Shown here in pieces: positions 51,274 to 60,272 of a stretch of 64,000 nt of DNA. The first letter of the stretch is position 1. Each line of letters begins with the position of its first letter. Position numbers and translations under genes: made by a program. Source of the DNA: CAVZZG01 sp963779685. GTDB taxonomy: Bacteria; Actinomycetota; Thermoleophilia; Gaiellales; F1-60-MAGs149. A model generated the notes under the pieces. That model worked only from the letters and a program-made list of their open reading frames with translations. It was not told where the DNA came from and ran no database searches. The DNA lies in assembly GCA_963779685.1 (NCBI GenBank), contig CAVZZG010000001.1, positions 930,001 to 994,000 on the forward strand, read 5' to 3'.

Positions 51274-52223
51274 GGCTGACCGACGGCGTAGGCGTCGGCG
51301 ACGATGCGCTGGGCGACCAGGCCCGTCTCCGGCGTCGGCGCGCCGGCGGGCGGGACGTGGCGGGGGTCGATGCAGCGGGCGGCGAAGTCCGCCATCTGCG
51401 CCGCGTACATCGGCAGGTCGCAGTGCTCGTACGCCCCAGGCGGCTCGGCGTTCGGCCAGACCCGGGCGTAGCCGGTCGCGCCGAACACCTCGGTGTCGGC
51501 CTCGAGCCCGCCGAGGTGCGGTGCCCACCACCCGAACTCGATGCTCGAGCGGGCGCCGCCGGTCCAGTCGACGAGCACCAGGCCGTCGTCGTCGACGGCG
51601 GCATCGGAGTAGCCGGTGCCGATCGACGCCTGCACGCGCCGCGGCTGCGGGTCGCCGAGCAGGAACCGCGCCGTGTCGATGGCGTGGATGCCCATGTCGA
51701 TCAGGGCGCCGCCGCCGGCGAGTACCGGGTCGCGGAACCAGCCGGACGGCCCCCACCTGGCGTGCACGCCGTAGCCGTGCGTGCGGACGATCCGGCCCAG
51801 CTCGCCGGCCGCGATCCGGTCGCGGAGGGCGCGCACCTCGGTGCGGTACCGCCACATGTGGCCGACGAGCAGGACCCGTCCCGCCGCCTCGGCCGCGGCG
51901 GCCATCGCCTCGGCGTCGACGAGCGTCGTCGCCATCGGCTTCTCGACCAGCACGTGCTTGCCGGCCTCCAGGCCTGCCAGCGTCTGCGGTGCGTGGAGCA
52001 CGTTCGGCGTGCAGACGCAGACGGCATCGACGGCGGCATCGTCCACGAGCGTCGCCCAGTCGGTCGTCACCTGCTCGATCTGGTGGCGGGCGGCGAACAC
52101 CGCAGCGGTCTCGAGACGGTGGTTCGCGACGCCGACCACCTCGACGCCGGCGGCGGCGGCAGCGCGGGTATGGAGGTCCGCGATGAACCCGCAGCCGAGC
52201 ATGGCCAGGCGGAGTGCCGTCAC
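51270..52223 (-). CDS. Gfo/Idh/MocA-family oxidoreductase
   Basis: 317 aa. N-terminal Rossmann LAMLGCGFIADLHTRAAAAA, the EKP motif in HVLVEKPMATTL, GHMWRYRTEV and the GGALIDMGIHAIDTARFLLG helix with the catalytic His. NAD(P)-dependent sugar or inositol dehydrogenase. Overlaps the DegT aminotransferase gene by 4 nt; such a pair usually makes or degrades an aminosugar (3-keto intermediate then transamination). Confidence 0.9.
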   Translation of the reverse strand: MTALRLAMLGCGFIADLHTRAAAAAGVEVVGVANHRLETAAVFAARHQIEQVTTDWATLVDDAAVDAVCVCTPNVLHAPQTLAGLEAGKHVLVEKPMATTLVDAEAMAAAAEAAGRVLLVGHMWRYRTEVRALRDRIAAGELGRIVRTHGYGVHARWGPSGWFRDPVLAGGGALIDMGIHAIDTARFLLGDPQPRRVQASIGTGYSDAAVDDDGLVLVDWTGGARSSIEFGWWAPHLGGLEADTEVFGATGYARVWPNAEPPGAYEHCDLPMYAAQMADFAARCIDPRHVPPAGAPTPETGLVAQRIVADAYAVGQP

Positions 52224-53458
52224 GCGGACGTCCGGCCGGCGACGATCTGCCGCGCGTGCTGCTGGATCCGCCGCGCGGCCCGCGCGACGTCGAGCACCTC
52301 GTCACGGCTGGCCAGGAGCAGGCGGTGCTGGAGCCACACGGTCGATTCCGCGAGCCGCTCGGCGACCGGCAGCGACAGCGCCCGCCAGTCGATCGTCCGG
52401 GAGGGTCGCCGGATGCGCGGCCCCAGCGCGCCCTCCCGGAACAGCTGCAACGTGTTGAGCGCCGGGTACGAGACCCCCATCGGGATGCCCTCGGCCTCGA
52501 GCGACGCCTCGAACGTCGCCAGCGGCATGTCGGCGAACTCGGCGCGGTCGTAGTGGAACACGAAGCAGTAGTTGCCCTGCATGTCCATGCGCGGGTCGCG
52601 GCGCTGCGGCACGAGGCCCGGAATCTCGAGCAGGGCCTCGCCGAGCTCGACTGCGTTCGCGTTGCGGATCCGGTTCTGCTCGGGGAATCGCTCCAGCTGG
52701 CCGAGCAGCACGGCCCCCTGCCACTCCGTCATGCGCAGGTTCGACCCGGCGACGGCATGGTGGTAGAACCACTTCCCGGGCTCGCGGCCGCAGTTCCAGT
52801 ACTCCCAGGCCGAGCGGTGCAGGTCGTCGTCGTTCGTGATCAGCGCGCCGCCCTCGCCGGCGGTCATGAGCTTCGAGTGCTGCATCGAGAACGCGCCGAA
52901 GGAGCCCCACGACCCGACGCCCCGTCCCCGCCAGGTCGTGCCGTGGGCATGGGCGCAGTCCTCGATCAGGTGCACGTCGTGCCGACGGCAGATGTCGGTC
53001 AGCGCGTCCAGGTCGGCCGCGGCACCGGCGACGTGGACGGCGATGATCGCCCGCGTCTTGTCTCCGATCGCCGCCTCCGCGGCCGCCGGGTCGATGTTGA
53101 GCGTCTCCGGGTCGACGTCGACCAGAATGGGCGTCGCGCCGACCGAGATGACCGCCGTCGCCGACGCCACGAAGGTCATGCCGGGCACGATCACCTCGTC
53201 GCCCTCCCCGACGCCGCAGGCCCACAGTGCCGCCTCGAGCGCGTGCGTGCCGTTCGTCATCGGCAGCCCGTGGCGGGCTCCCTGCAGCTCGGCGAAGCGG
53301 GTTGCGAACGTCCGGGCGAGGTCGCCGTCGCCGTCCCACCACGCGCCGGTCTCGAGCACGCCGACCAGCCGGTCGCGGTCGGCGGCGTCCCACACGGGCC
53401 AGGTCGGATAGTCGCGGCGCCGGATGGGCTCGCCGCCGAGGATCGCCGGTGTCGCCAT
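52220..53458 (-). CDS. DegT/DnrJ/EryC1-family PLP aminotransferase
   Basis: 412 aa from the ATG at 53458 (AGGAG four to five nt upstream; GTG at 53461 also possible). NGTHALEAALWACGVGEGDE, VIVPGMTFVASATAV, IEDCAHAHGTTWRG, and FSMQHSKLMTAGEGGALITN with the PLP Lys after HSK. Aminates a keto-sugar. Follows the GST gene by 7 nt and overlaps the Gfo/Idh gene, so it is part of the same minus-strand run. Confidence 0.9.
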   Translation of the reverse strand: MATPAILGGEPIRRRDYPTWPVWDAADRDRLVGVLETGAWWDGDGDLARTFATRFAELQGARHGLPMTNGTHALEAALWACGVGEGDEVIVPGMTFVASATAVISVGATPILVDVDPETLNIDPAAAEAAIGDKTRAIIAVHVAGAAADLDALTDICRRHDVHLIEDCAHAHGTTWRGRGVGSWGSFGAFSMQHSKLMTAGEGGALITNDDDLHRSAWEYWNCGREPGKWFYHHAVAGSNLRMTEWQGAVLLGQLERFPEQNRIRNANAVELGEALLEIPGLVPQRRDPRMDMQGNYCFVFHYDRAEFADMPLATFEASLEAEGIPMGVSYPALNTLQLFREGALGPRIRRPSRTIDWRALSLPVAERLAESTVWLQHRLLLASRDEVLDVARAARRIQQHARQIVAGRTSA

Positions 53459-53465
53459 CACGCTC

Positions 53466-54152
53466 CTACTGCGACCTGGCGTACGCGATGTAGCCGCGGA
53501 CGTCGGCGGCGGGCTCGGAGTAGGCGGCTCCGAGGGCCGACTCCATGGCCGCCATGTAGTCCTTCGTCCAGCCGGGGAAGTCGTAGTCGATCGCGTTCAG
53601 GAACTCGAGCGTCGCCGCGAGCCGGATGTCGGCGATCGACGGCGTGTCGCCGCCGATGAACCGCTTGCCGTCCAGGAAGAACGAGCGGTACACGTCGAGC
53701 GGTTCGGCGAGCGCGGCGACCGCCGCCTGCTGGGCTGCGCCCTTGGCAGCATCGTCGGCGTCGCTGGTGCTGACCTCTCCGGGGTAGCCGGGGAACCCGA
53801 GGGCCGGATAGGTGGCGCGCGCGACGAGTGGGTAGAGCGTGCCGATCAGGTAGAACATGGCGCTGTCGACCATCGCCCGCTGCGCCGGATCGGTAGGGTA
53901 GAACCGCGTCAGACCGTGCTTGTTGCAGAGGTACTGCATGATCGCGCAGCTCTCCCAGAGCGCGCCCCTCGGCAGGCCGGACTCCTCGATCGTGGGCGTC
54001 AGGTGGGCCGGGTTCATGGCCAGGAATTCCGGCGAGCCCGTCTTGCCCCAGACGTCGATCTCCTCGCAGTCGAGCCCGGCGGCGCGCACGAAGATCCGCA
54101 CCGTGAGGTTGTTGACGCTCGGCTTGAGGACGTGCAGCGTGTTCGCAGCCAT
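53466..54152 (-). CDS. Glutathione-S-transferase-like protein
   Basis: 228 aa. Thioredoxin-fold N-terminus TLHVLKPSVNNLTVRIFVRA, AHLTPTIEESG (cis-Pro), LWESCAIMQYLCNKH (ESxAI motif), and an all-alpha C-terminal domain with FIGGDTPSIADIRLAATLEFL. Actinobacteria rarely use glutathione, so the thiol partner may be different or the protein may be an isomerase. ATG at 54152 has AGGAGG 5 nt upstream. Confidence 0.88.
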   Translation of the reverse strand: MAANTLHVLKPSVNNLTVRIFVRAAGLDCEEIDVWGKTGSPEFLAMNPAHLTPTIEESGLPRGALWESCAIMQYLCNKHGLTRFYPTDPAQRAMVDSAMFYLIGTLYPLVARATYPALGFPGYPGEVSTSDADDAAKGAAQQAAVAALAEPLDVYRSFFLDGKRFIGGDTPSIADIRLAATLEFLNAIDYDFPGWTKDYMAAMESALGAAYSEPAADVRGYIAYARSQ

Positions 54153-54169
54153 GGGTGCCTCCTGCGGGT

Positions 54170-54751
54170 TCAGTACGGGTTCTTCGGCGACCGGTCGGGC
54201 GACAGCGAGTCGCGAGACCGGGCTACGAGCAGCTCGATCGCATCGGCCAGGTGGATCGTGGCGATGTGGTGGTCGCCGCGCGCGACACGGAGCCTGTGCG
54301 CCTCGAGCAGCACGTCGGCATGAGCGTAGCCGAACGGCGGCTCGAACCTGTACGAGGCGAGCTCGATCAGCAGGCCGAGCGGGTCGGTGAAGTAGATCGA
54401 GTCCATGAAGCCGCGATCCATCACCTCGCTGTGACGGATGCCGCGCTCGTCGAGCCGCTCGACTGCCTGGGCGAACGTGGCCTGGGAGAGCGAGAAGGCG
54501 ACGTGGTGGACGCAGCCGGGGTCGGTGGGCGTTCGCCGCGGGTCGGCCTTGCGCTCCTCGTTCGTGAAGATGGTGATCAGCCGCCCGTCGCCCGGGTCGA
54601 AGTAGAGGTGGCTCTCGGCCGGGTTGTCGAGGTTCGGCTGCTCGAACACGAAGGGCATGCCCAGGACGCCCTCCCAGAAGTCGATCGAGGTCTGCCGGTC
54701 GGCGCCGCAGATCGTGATGTGGTGGACACCCTGGCTCTGGAGCTTGCGCAT
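54170..54751 (-). CDS. VOC-superfamily (glyoxalase/ring-cleavage dioxygenase-fold) protein
   Basis: 193 aa. Two beta-alpha-beta-beta-beta units: GVHHITICGADRQTSIDFWE, ESHLYFDPGDGRLITIF, GCVHHVAFSLSQATFAQA and SIYFTDPLGLLIELASYRFE provide the His/Glu metal ligands of PcpA/LinE or glyoxalase-type enzymes. Substrate unknown. Lies between the PaaK-like ligase and GST genes in one operon, 5 and 17 nt away. Confidence 0.85.
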   Translation of the reverse strand: MRKLQSQGVHHITICGADRQTSIDFWEGVLGMPFVFEQPNLDNPAESHLYFDPGDGRLITIFTNEERKADPRRTPTDPGCVHHVAFSLSQATFAQAVERLDERGIRHSEVMDRGFMDSIYFTDPLGLLIELASYRFEPPFGYAHADVLLEAHRLRVARGDHHIATIHLADAIELLVARSRDSLSPDRSPKNPY

Positions 54752-54756
54752 GGGCG

Positions 54757-56061
54757 TCAGTGTCGCACGAGCCGGGACTTGTACTCGCTGCGCTGCAACG
54801 TCCCGAACGGCACCAGCTCGATACGGGTGCCGACGACCAGTGCCGCGCGCAGGCGATCGCGGATCGTGTCGGCGAGAGCCGGATCGGCGGGAGCATCGCG
54901 GGCGAGCTCGACCGTCACCGGCAGCGGGGGCTCCTGCTTGACCCCCGGCTGCTGCGGGGTGACCAGGATGTAGCCGCTGACCCGCGGCGCGAAACCGCTG
55001 ACGACCTCGCGGATGGCCGACGGGAAGACGTTCACCCCGCGCACGATCAGCATGTCGTCGGTGCGGCCGATGCAGCGCACGCGCGGGCCTGTCCGGCCGC
55101 AGCGGCACGGGCTCGTCCGCACCTCGACGTGGTCGCGGGTGCGGAAGCGCAGCAGCGGCGCCGCGCGGTGGCGCAGGTGCGTCAGCACGAGCTCGCCCGT
55201 GGCCCCGTCCTCGAGCGGGATCGCGCTGCCGGACTCCGGCTCGATCAGCTCGGCGTGCACGAACCCGCGCGCGCCGAGGTGCATCCCGGCCTGCGCCTCG
55301 CACTCGCCCCACAGCGACGGGCCGATGTCGCCGATCCCCATCGCCTCGGTCACGCGGGCGCCCCACCCGCGCTCGAGCATCGCCCGGAAGACGGGCTCGC
55401 CGCCCCCGGGCTCGCCCGCCACCATCACCCGCGTGACACTCGATCCGGCCAGGTCGACGCCGCGGTCTGCGGCCCACTCGATGAGGTGCGCCGCGTAGGA
55501 CGGCGTCACGACCGCCGCCTCCGGCCGGAGCAGGGAGATCGCCAGCATCAGGCGCTCGGTGTTGCCGGTACCGACCGGGACGTGGCAGACGCCGAGCCGG
55601 TCGAAGGCCGCGAGCGCGGCGCCTGCCACGAACGGGCCGGCGGTGTAGGTCGACACCAGTCGCTGGCCCGGCGCCGATACCGGATGCGCCGTAGCTTCGG
55701 GCGGAGCCGGTGACCCAGTTCTCGAGGTCGCCGGCGGTGAGCGGGATGTAGCTCGGCGTGCCGGTCGTGCCGCTCGTCGAGTAGATGCGGACGATCTCGT
55801 CCGGCGCCACGCAGAGGTGGGTGCCGATCGGGTTGCCCGGCGTGCGTCGTCGCCTTCAGCTCCGGCTTCTCGGTCAGCGGCAGGTGCGCGATGTCGGCCA
55901 GCCCGCCCGCCGCCTCGGCGGTGACGACGCCCGTCGCCGCGAGCTTCGCGCGGTAGAACGCGCGACCGTTCGAAGAGGTAGGCGAGCTGCGTCCGGTACG
56001 AGGCGTCGTCGACGGCGAGCTGCTCCGCCCAGGGCCGGGTCTCGACCTCCGGGGCGACCAT
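54757..56061 (-). CDS. PaaK-like acyl-CoA ligase (adenylate-forming), three one-base frame breaks
   Basis: 433 aa after correction, normal for phenylacetate-CoA-ligase relatives. In order: PWAEQLAVDDASYRTQLAYL, YSTSGTTGTPSYIPLT (ATP motif), STYTAGPFVAGAALAAFD, VVTPSYAAHL, MVAGEPGGGEPVF, TEAMGIGDIGPSLWGECEAQ, GELVLTHLRHRAAPLLRFRT, and IGRTDDMLIVRGVNVFPSAI. Extra bases at about 55667-55669, 55836-55838 and 55961-55968 split these over frames. Activates an aryl or alkyl acid with ATP and CoA. ATG overlaps the citryl-lyase-like stop. Confidence 0.85.
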   Translation of the reverse strand: MVAPEVETRPWAEQLAVDDASYRTQLAYLFERSRVLPREARGDGRRHRRGGGRAGRHRAPAADREAGAEGDDARRATRSAPTSAWRRTRSSASTRRAARPARRATSRSPPATSRTGSPAPPEATAHPVSAPGQRLVSTYTAGPFVAGAALAAFDRLGVCHVPVGTGNTERLMLAISLLRPEAAVVTPSYAAHLIEWAADRGVDLAGSSVTRVMVAGEPGGGEPVFRAMLERGWGARVTEAMGIGDIGPSLWGECEAQAGMHLGARGFVHAELIEPESGSAIPLEDGATGELVLTHLRHRAAPLLRFRTRDHVEVRTSPCRCGRTGPRVRCIGRTDDMLIVRGVNVFPSAIREVVSGFAPRVSGYILVTPQQPGVKQEPPLPVTVELARDAPADPALADTIRDRLRAALVVGTRIELVPFGTLQRSEYKSRLVRH

Positions 56062-56845
56062 CAGGCGGAGCCCGGCCCGGGCTCGTAGACGATCGCCTCC
56101 TCGGCCCTGCCGGCCATCAGGAACCCCACCGGGTGCTCCTGCTCCTCGGCCAGATGGGCGAGGAGGCTCGCCGTGCGCGCCAGCAGCGGCACCGCCTTGA
56201 CCGTCGCGGGCGGGAACCCGAGGTCGAGCATCACCGCGGCGATCGGCATCGAGACGTTCATGACCAGCGGCTTGCCCCATGCGGCCGCCACCGCGTCGCG
56301 AAACGCCCGTGCGAGCGCGACGTGCGGCCCGCTGACGCCCCGCTCGTCCGCCAGTTCGAGAATCCGCTCCGCGCGCGGGTCGACAGGTCGGTGGATCGGA
56401 TGGCCGAAGCCGGGGGCCCTGCCGCCCGCGGCCCGGATCGCCCGTGCCATGTCGCCCGCGGTGGCCGCCGGGTCGCCGCCGCGGCGTCTGCGCGTCGGCC
56501 AGCAGGAGCGCGCACGATTCGGCCGTGCCGAGGATCACGGGACCGCAGCCCAGGATGCCGGCCGCGACGGCACCCTGGAGCGAGCCGGGATCGGCCGCGA
56601 GCGTCATCCGCGCGGCCACGTTGGTCGGCATCATCCCGTGCTCGGCGATGGCCACCAGGAGCAGGTCGAGGAAGTAGCGCTGTTCCTCGGTCGCCTCCTG
56701 ACCGGTGAGCAGCAGGTGGAAGTACTCGGTGAAGCTCAGGCGGCCCATCAGGTCGCCGGCACAGGTCGCGGCCCCGCACCTCGACCCGGTCCGGGTAGGC
56801 CTGGCAGATGTGGCTGACGGGCTCGCCGGCCTTGCCGATCTGCAT
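56061..56845 (-). CDS. Citryl-CoA-lyase-like member of the citrate synthase family, two one-base frame breaks
   Basis: 260 aa after correction, much shorter than citrate synthase and fitting the citryl-CoA-lyase group. Blocks: VEVRGRDL, GRLSFTEYFHLLLTGQE, AEHGMMPTNVAARMTLA (first catalytic His), AAGILGCGPVILGTAESCA, APGFGHPIHRPVDPRAERIL (second His) and LVMNVSMPIAAVMLDLGFPP. Extra bases around 56756-56762 and 56475-56490. Expected to cleave or form a citryl- or 2-hydroxyacyl-CoA. AGGGAG precedes the ATG. Directly coupled to the CoA ligase gene, suggesting activation followed by C-C cleavage. Confidence 0.83.
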
Positions 56846-56909
56846 GCGACTCCCTCTCGAGCGAACGCCGGGCGACAGCGTAGCGTCGCCCGGCGTTCAC
56901 ATCGGGCCG

Positions 56910-57386
56910 CTACCCGACGCCGGGGCCGGCGGAGGCCTGGCCGAGCAGGTCGGGGCCGATGATCTGCTGGTCGACGGCGGCCGTGCCGATGTAGCACTCC
57001 CACTCGGTGCCGGCCGACACGAGCGAGCGGCAGCCGCCGTTGACGTGCTGGGTGCGGTCGACGGTCGGCTCGACGGTGCCCTTCCAGTCGGACACCTCAG
57101 GTGCCGGCGGCCTGGCGAGCATGCAGTGGTACTCGACGCCCTCCTTCACCACCGTGCAGGTCGGCTCGGTGCCGGCGAGGCTGAGCGTGCCGGCCGGCAT
57201 GCTGGCGGCGACGTCGCCGGTCGAGAGCAGACGGGTTGCGGCCACGGCGGTGGCGGGGACGAGGATCGCGGCCGCGATCGCCGCGACGAGCAGGCGGCGA
57301 CGACGTCGATGGGGTGCGAGGTCGCGCGCTGCGGCCCGCTGGAGCGCATCCCCGAGATCGGCGAGCGGTGGGGTGGCGTCGGTCAT
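56910..57386 (-). CDS. Single-pass membrane protein, candidate anti-sigma partner
   Basis: 158 aa. About 30 cytoplasmic residues with HRRRRRLL, one membrane helix (VAAIAAAILVPATAVAA), then an extracellular part with four Cys. No zinc-finger (HxxxCxxC) of classical anti-sigma factors. Overlaps the ECF sigma gene by 4 nt (ATGA), so it is probably its membrane partner or regulator. Function inferred from context only. Confidence 0.65.
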   Translation of the reverse strand: MTDATPPLADLGDALQRAAARDLAPHRRRRRLLVAAIAAAILVPATAVAATRLLSTGDVAASMPAGTLSLAGTEPTCTVVKEGVEYHCMLARPPAPEVSDWKGTVEPTVDRTQHVNGGCRSLVSAGTEWECYIGTAAVDQQIIGPDLLGQASAGPGVG

Positions 57387-57937
57387 CGGGCCTCCTGGTC
57401 AGGCGTCTGCAGCTGGGAGCGGAGCGTGGAGAGACCGCGCGAGACCCGTGCCCGTGCCGCCTCGGGGGTGGTGTCGAGCCGGTCGGCGATGTCCTCGTAG
57501 CCGAGGTCGCCGACCACGCGCAGGAAGACCGCATCGCGCTGGGTCTCCGGGAGATCGGCGAGCGCCTCGTCGAGGCCGTCCAGCCAGGCGGGGTCGGGCT
57601 CGGCCGCGGCCGACGGCCGGCCGCGCCACTCGAGCACGCCCAGGCGCCGGCACGCCTCCCGCTCGATTCGTCCGCGGCGCACCGACGCGAGCAGCAGCAG
57701 CCGGGCAATGCCGTAGAGCCACGGCCCGGCCGAGCCGCCGGCCTCGTCGCGGAACCGGCTCCGGGCCAGCCAGGCCTGCGCGAACGTCTCCGCCGTCAGG
57801 TCGAGCGCGGCGTCGGCATCGCCGACACGCCGCAGGTGGTAGCGATGGACGGCCTCGGCGTGCCGGTCGTACACCTGCCGGAACGCCGCCGGGTCGGACC
57901 GTGCCCGCCTCAGCAGTTCTGCGTCGGTCATGTCCAT
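57383..57937 (-). CDS. ECF-type RNA polymerase sigma factor
   Basis: 184 aa. Region 2: DPAAFRQVYDRHAEAVHRYH and LTAETFAQAWLARSRFRD, PWLYGIARLLLLASVRRG; region 4: LPETQRDAVFLRVVGDLGYEDIA and TPEAARARVSRGLSTLRSQL. Typical small ECF sigma factor. Start ATG at 57937 or the second ATG at 57931. Translationally coupled to the membrane protein downstream. Follows the amidinotransferase-fold gene on the same strand. Confidence 0.9.
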   Translation of the reverse strand: MDMTDAELLRRARSDPAAFRQVYDRHAEAVHRYHLRRVGDADAALDLTAETFAQAWLARSRFRDEAGGSAGPWLYGIARLLLLASVRRGRIEREACRRLGVLEWRGRPSAAAEPDPAWLDGLDEALADLPETQRDAVFLRVVGDLGYEDIADRLDTTPEAARARVSRGLSTLRSQLQTPDQEAR

Positions 57938-57986
57938 CTCATGTCGCGCGGCCGTCGTTCTGTGACGCACGCCGGCGCCGGCAGGA

Positions 57987-58904
57987 TCAGGCCGGGTCGC
58001 GCCGCAGCTCGTGGCACGAGCAGTGGACGCCGCCACCGCAGAGAGCCATCTGGTCGTACGCGACCTCGAACACCTCGAGACCCTCGGCGCGGAGGCGCTC
58101 GTTGACGGCGGTGTTGGCGGCCATCGAGAGCACGCGGCCCCCGCCCAGCGACACGAGGTTGCCGCCGAGGTTGACGCACTCGCGGTAGGTGACCGGGATC
58201 CGGCGGATGCCGTTCGCGTCGAACCAGTCCAGCGCGTACCGCTCGAGTGCGTCCTCGCACACCAGGGCGAGCTTGGAGGCGAGCATCACGACCACGGCGT
58301 CGAGGTGCACGAACTGCGGCGCCAGCGGCACGGTCATGGCCTCCCAGCCCGCCGCCTCCATCCAGCCTTTCACCTGCTCCGCGCCCTCCTCCGTGGAGCG
58401 GTCGCCGGCGTAGCCGAGCAGGACCTTGCCGGGCTCGATGATGCCGAAGTCGCCGCCCTCGAAGTAGCCGGCCGTGACCCAGTTCCAGATCGGGATCCCG
58501 AGCCGCTCGTAGGTGCGCGCGATGACCGCGTAGTCGCGTCGCCGCGCCTCGGTCTGGATGGCGGCGACCACGGGCCCGAACGGGGTCATGAACGTCGAGT
58601 CCCGGGTGTAGACGGAGTGCGTCAGCCCGGGGTCGGCGTCGACCAGGTGGACGCGCACGCCGGCGCCGGCGTAGACGTCGGCCATGGCCTGCCACTGCGC
58701 GAGCGCGCGCTCCTTCGACCAGGTGGTGCCGAGCTTGGCGCGGTTGCGAAGCGCCATCCGCGCGATCGAGTTGATCGGCAGCCACTCGAGGTTGTCGGGG
58801 CGGCCGAGCAGCACGTCGGTCAGGATCCCGGTCTGGTTGTCGAGACCCCAGCCCTGCGGCAGTGCCGTGGCGGTGGTCTCCGAGGGTGGTGCGGTGGTCG
58901 CCAG
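57987..58904 (-). CDS. Amidinotransferase/arginine-deiminase-fold hydrolase (DDAH-like), probable CTG start
   Basis: 305 aa. Pentein motifs: TRDSTFMTPFGPVVAAI, GYFEGGDFGII (FEGGD), PQFVHLDAVVVML (His-Asp) and the catalytic GGGVHCSCHEL Cys near the C-terminus. Hydrolyses a guanidine or ureido group, releasing ammonia or an amine. Upstream in frame the sequence GWGLDNQTGILTDVLLGRP is the normal family N-terminus, but there is no ATG/GTG/TTG before it: a CTG at 58904 lies 7 nt after a perfect AGGAGG (an ATT at 58907 is alternative). GTG at 58814 would truncate the fold. Follows amtB by 36 nt. Confidence 0.82.
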   Translation of the reverse strand: MATTAPPSETTATALPQGWGLDNQTGILTDVLLGRPDNLEWLPINSIARMALRNRAKLGTTWSKERALAQWQAMADVYAGAGVRVHLVDADPGLTHSVYTRDSTFMTPFGPVVAAIQTEARRRDYAVIARTYERLGIPIWNWVTAGYFEGGDFGIIEPGKVLLGYAGDRSTEEGAEQVKGWMEAAGWEAMTVPLAPQFVHLDAVVVMLASKLALVCEDALERYALDWFDANGIRRIPVTYRECVNLGGNLVSLGGGRVLSMAANTAVNERLRAEGLEVFEVAYDQMALCGGGVHCSCHELRRDPA

Positions 58905-58940
58905 AATGGAGCCTCCTTGGTGGAGGGAGCGTAGGCGACG

Positions 58941-60158
58941 TTACAGCGCCGGCGCCGCGGTGTCGTAGGCGTTCTCGCCGTGCATGGCCTCGTCGAGCCC
59001 GCGCTCGGCCTCCTCGCCGACGCGGACGGGGGTGATGACGTCGATCAGCTTGAGCATGCCGTACGTGAAGGCGAACGCGTAGGCCGAGCATGCGATCGCG
59101 GCGACGATCTGCTTGGCGAAGAACGACGCGTCGCCGTACACGAGTCCGACCCCGCCGGAGGCGTTCACGCCGATGCTGGCGAAGACGCCGAGCAGGACGA
59201 TGCCGAGGGTGCCGCCGACACCGTGGACGCCCCAGACGTCGAGCGCGTCGTCCCAGTGCAACCGGTTCTTCATCTGCACGGCGAAGTAGCAGACGCCGCC
59301 CGCGGCCATTCCGATCACCACCGCGGCGTAGATCGGCACGTAGCCGGCAGCCGGGGTGATCGTCGCAAGCCCGGCGACGGCTCCCGTCAGCAGGCCGACG
59401 AAGTGGGGCTTCTTGCCGTGCCACCACTCGATGAAGAGCCAGGTCGTCGCGGCGAACGACGCCGCGATGTCGGTGTTCAGGAACGCCGTCGACGTGATGT
59501 CGTCGACCTGCAACTCGCTCCCGGCGTTGAAGCCGTACCAGCCGAACCACAGCAGGCCCGTGCCGAGCGCGATGAACGGGATGTTGTGCGGTGCATCGAC
59601 GAACTTCCGCTTGCCGACGTAGAGGACCGATGCCAGCGCCGCCCAGCCGGCGGATGCGTGGACGACGATGCCTCCGGCGAAGTCGCGAGCGCCCCACTGC
59701 ACCAGCAGCCCGCCGCCCCAGAACATGTGCACGAACGGGTAGTAGACGAAGAGCTGCCAGACCACGAGGAAGATCAGGTAGGACTTGAACGTCACGCGGT
59801 TGGTGAAGGCGCCCGTGATCAGCGCCGGCGTGATGATCGCGAACATCATCTGGTAGGCGATCAGCACCGTGGTCGGGATGCCCATCGGCTGGACGATCGA
59901 GTGCGTCGAGACGTCGTTGAGGAAGACGCTGTCGAAGTTGCCGTAGATGCCGTCGTGGCCTCCGCTGAAGCACAGCGAGTACCCCACCGCCCACCACATG
60001 ACGGTCGTGATCCCCATCGAGGCGAAGCTCTGGATCATGATCGTGAGCGTGTTCGAGCGGCCGACGAGGCCGCCGTAGAAGAACGCGAGCCCGGGAGTCA
60101 TGACCATCACCAGTGCGGCCGCCAGGAGCATGAACCCGGTGTTGGCCTCGTTGATCAT
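58941..60158 (-). CDS. amtB: Ammonium transporter
   Basis: 405 aa, 11 helices. Signature DFAGGIVVHASAGWAALA with the first pore His in VVHASAG, PHNIPFIALGTGLLWFGWYG with FNAGS, and DVWGVHGVGGTLGIVLLG with the second pore His. No GlnK gene adjacent. ATG at 60158 with GAGGT 7 nt upstream. Its operon partner is the guanidine-type hydrolase, and trimethylamine dehydrogenase lies just upstream, so ammonium handling matches local amine breakdown. Confidence 0.95.
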   Translation of the reverse strand: MINEANTGFMLLAAALVMVMTPGLAFFYGGLVGRSNTLTIMIQSFASMGITTVMWWAVGYSLCFSGGHDGIYGNFDSVFLNDVSTHSIVQPMGIPTTVLIAYQMMFAIITPALITGAFTNRVTFKSYLIFLVVWQLFVYYPFVHMFWGGGLLVQWGARDFAGGIVVHASAGWAALASVLYVGKRKFVDAPHNIPFIALGTGLLWFGWYGFNAGSELQVDDITSTAFLNTDIAASFAATTWLFIEWWHGKKPHFVGLLTGAVAGLATITPAAGYVPIYAAVVIGMAAGGVCYFAVQMKNRLHWDDALDVWGVHGVGGTLGIVLLGVFASIGVNASGGVGLVYGDASFFAKQIVAAIACSAYAFAFTYGMLKLIDVITPVRVGEEAERGLDEAMHGENAYDTAAPAL

Positions 60159-60272
60159 CGATCGGACCTCCCCGAACGGTCGTTGAACCCCGGGCGCGCT
60201 ATCCGCGCTGCCGAGAGTCAATCACACGGGGTCACCGGTGCGAGGCGGCCCGGGCCGAGACGACCTGCGCTC

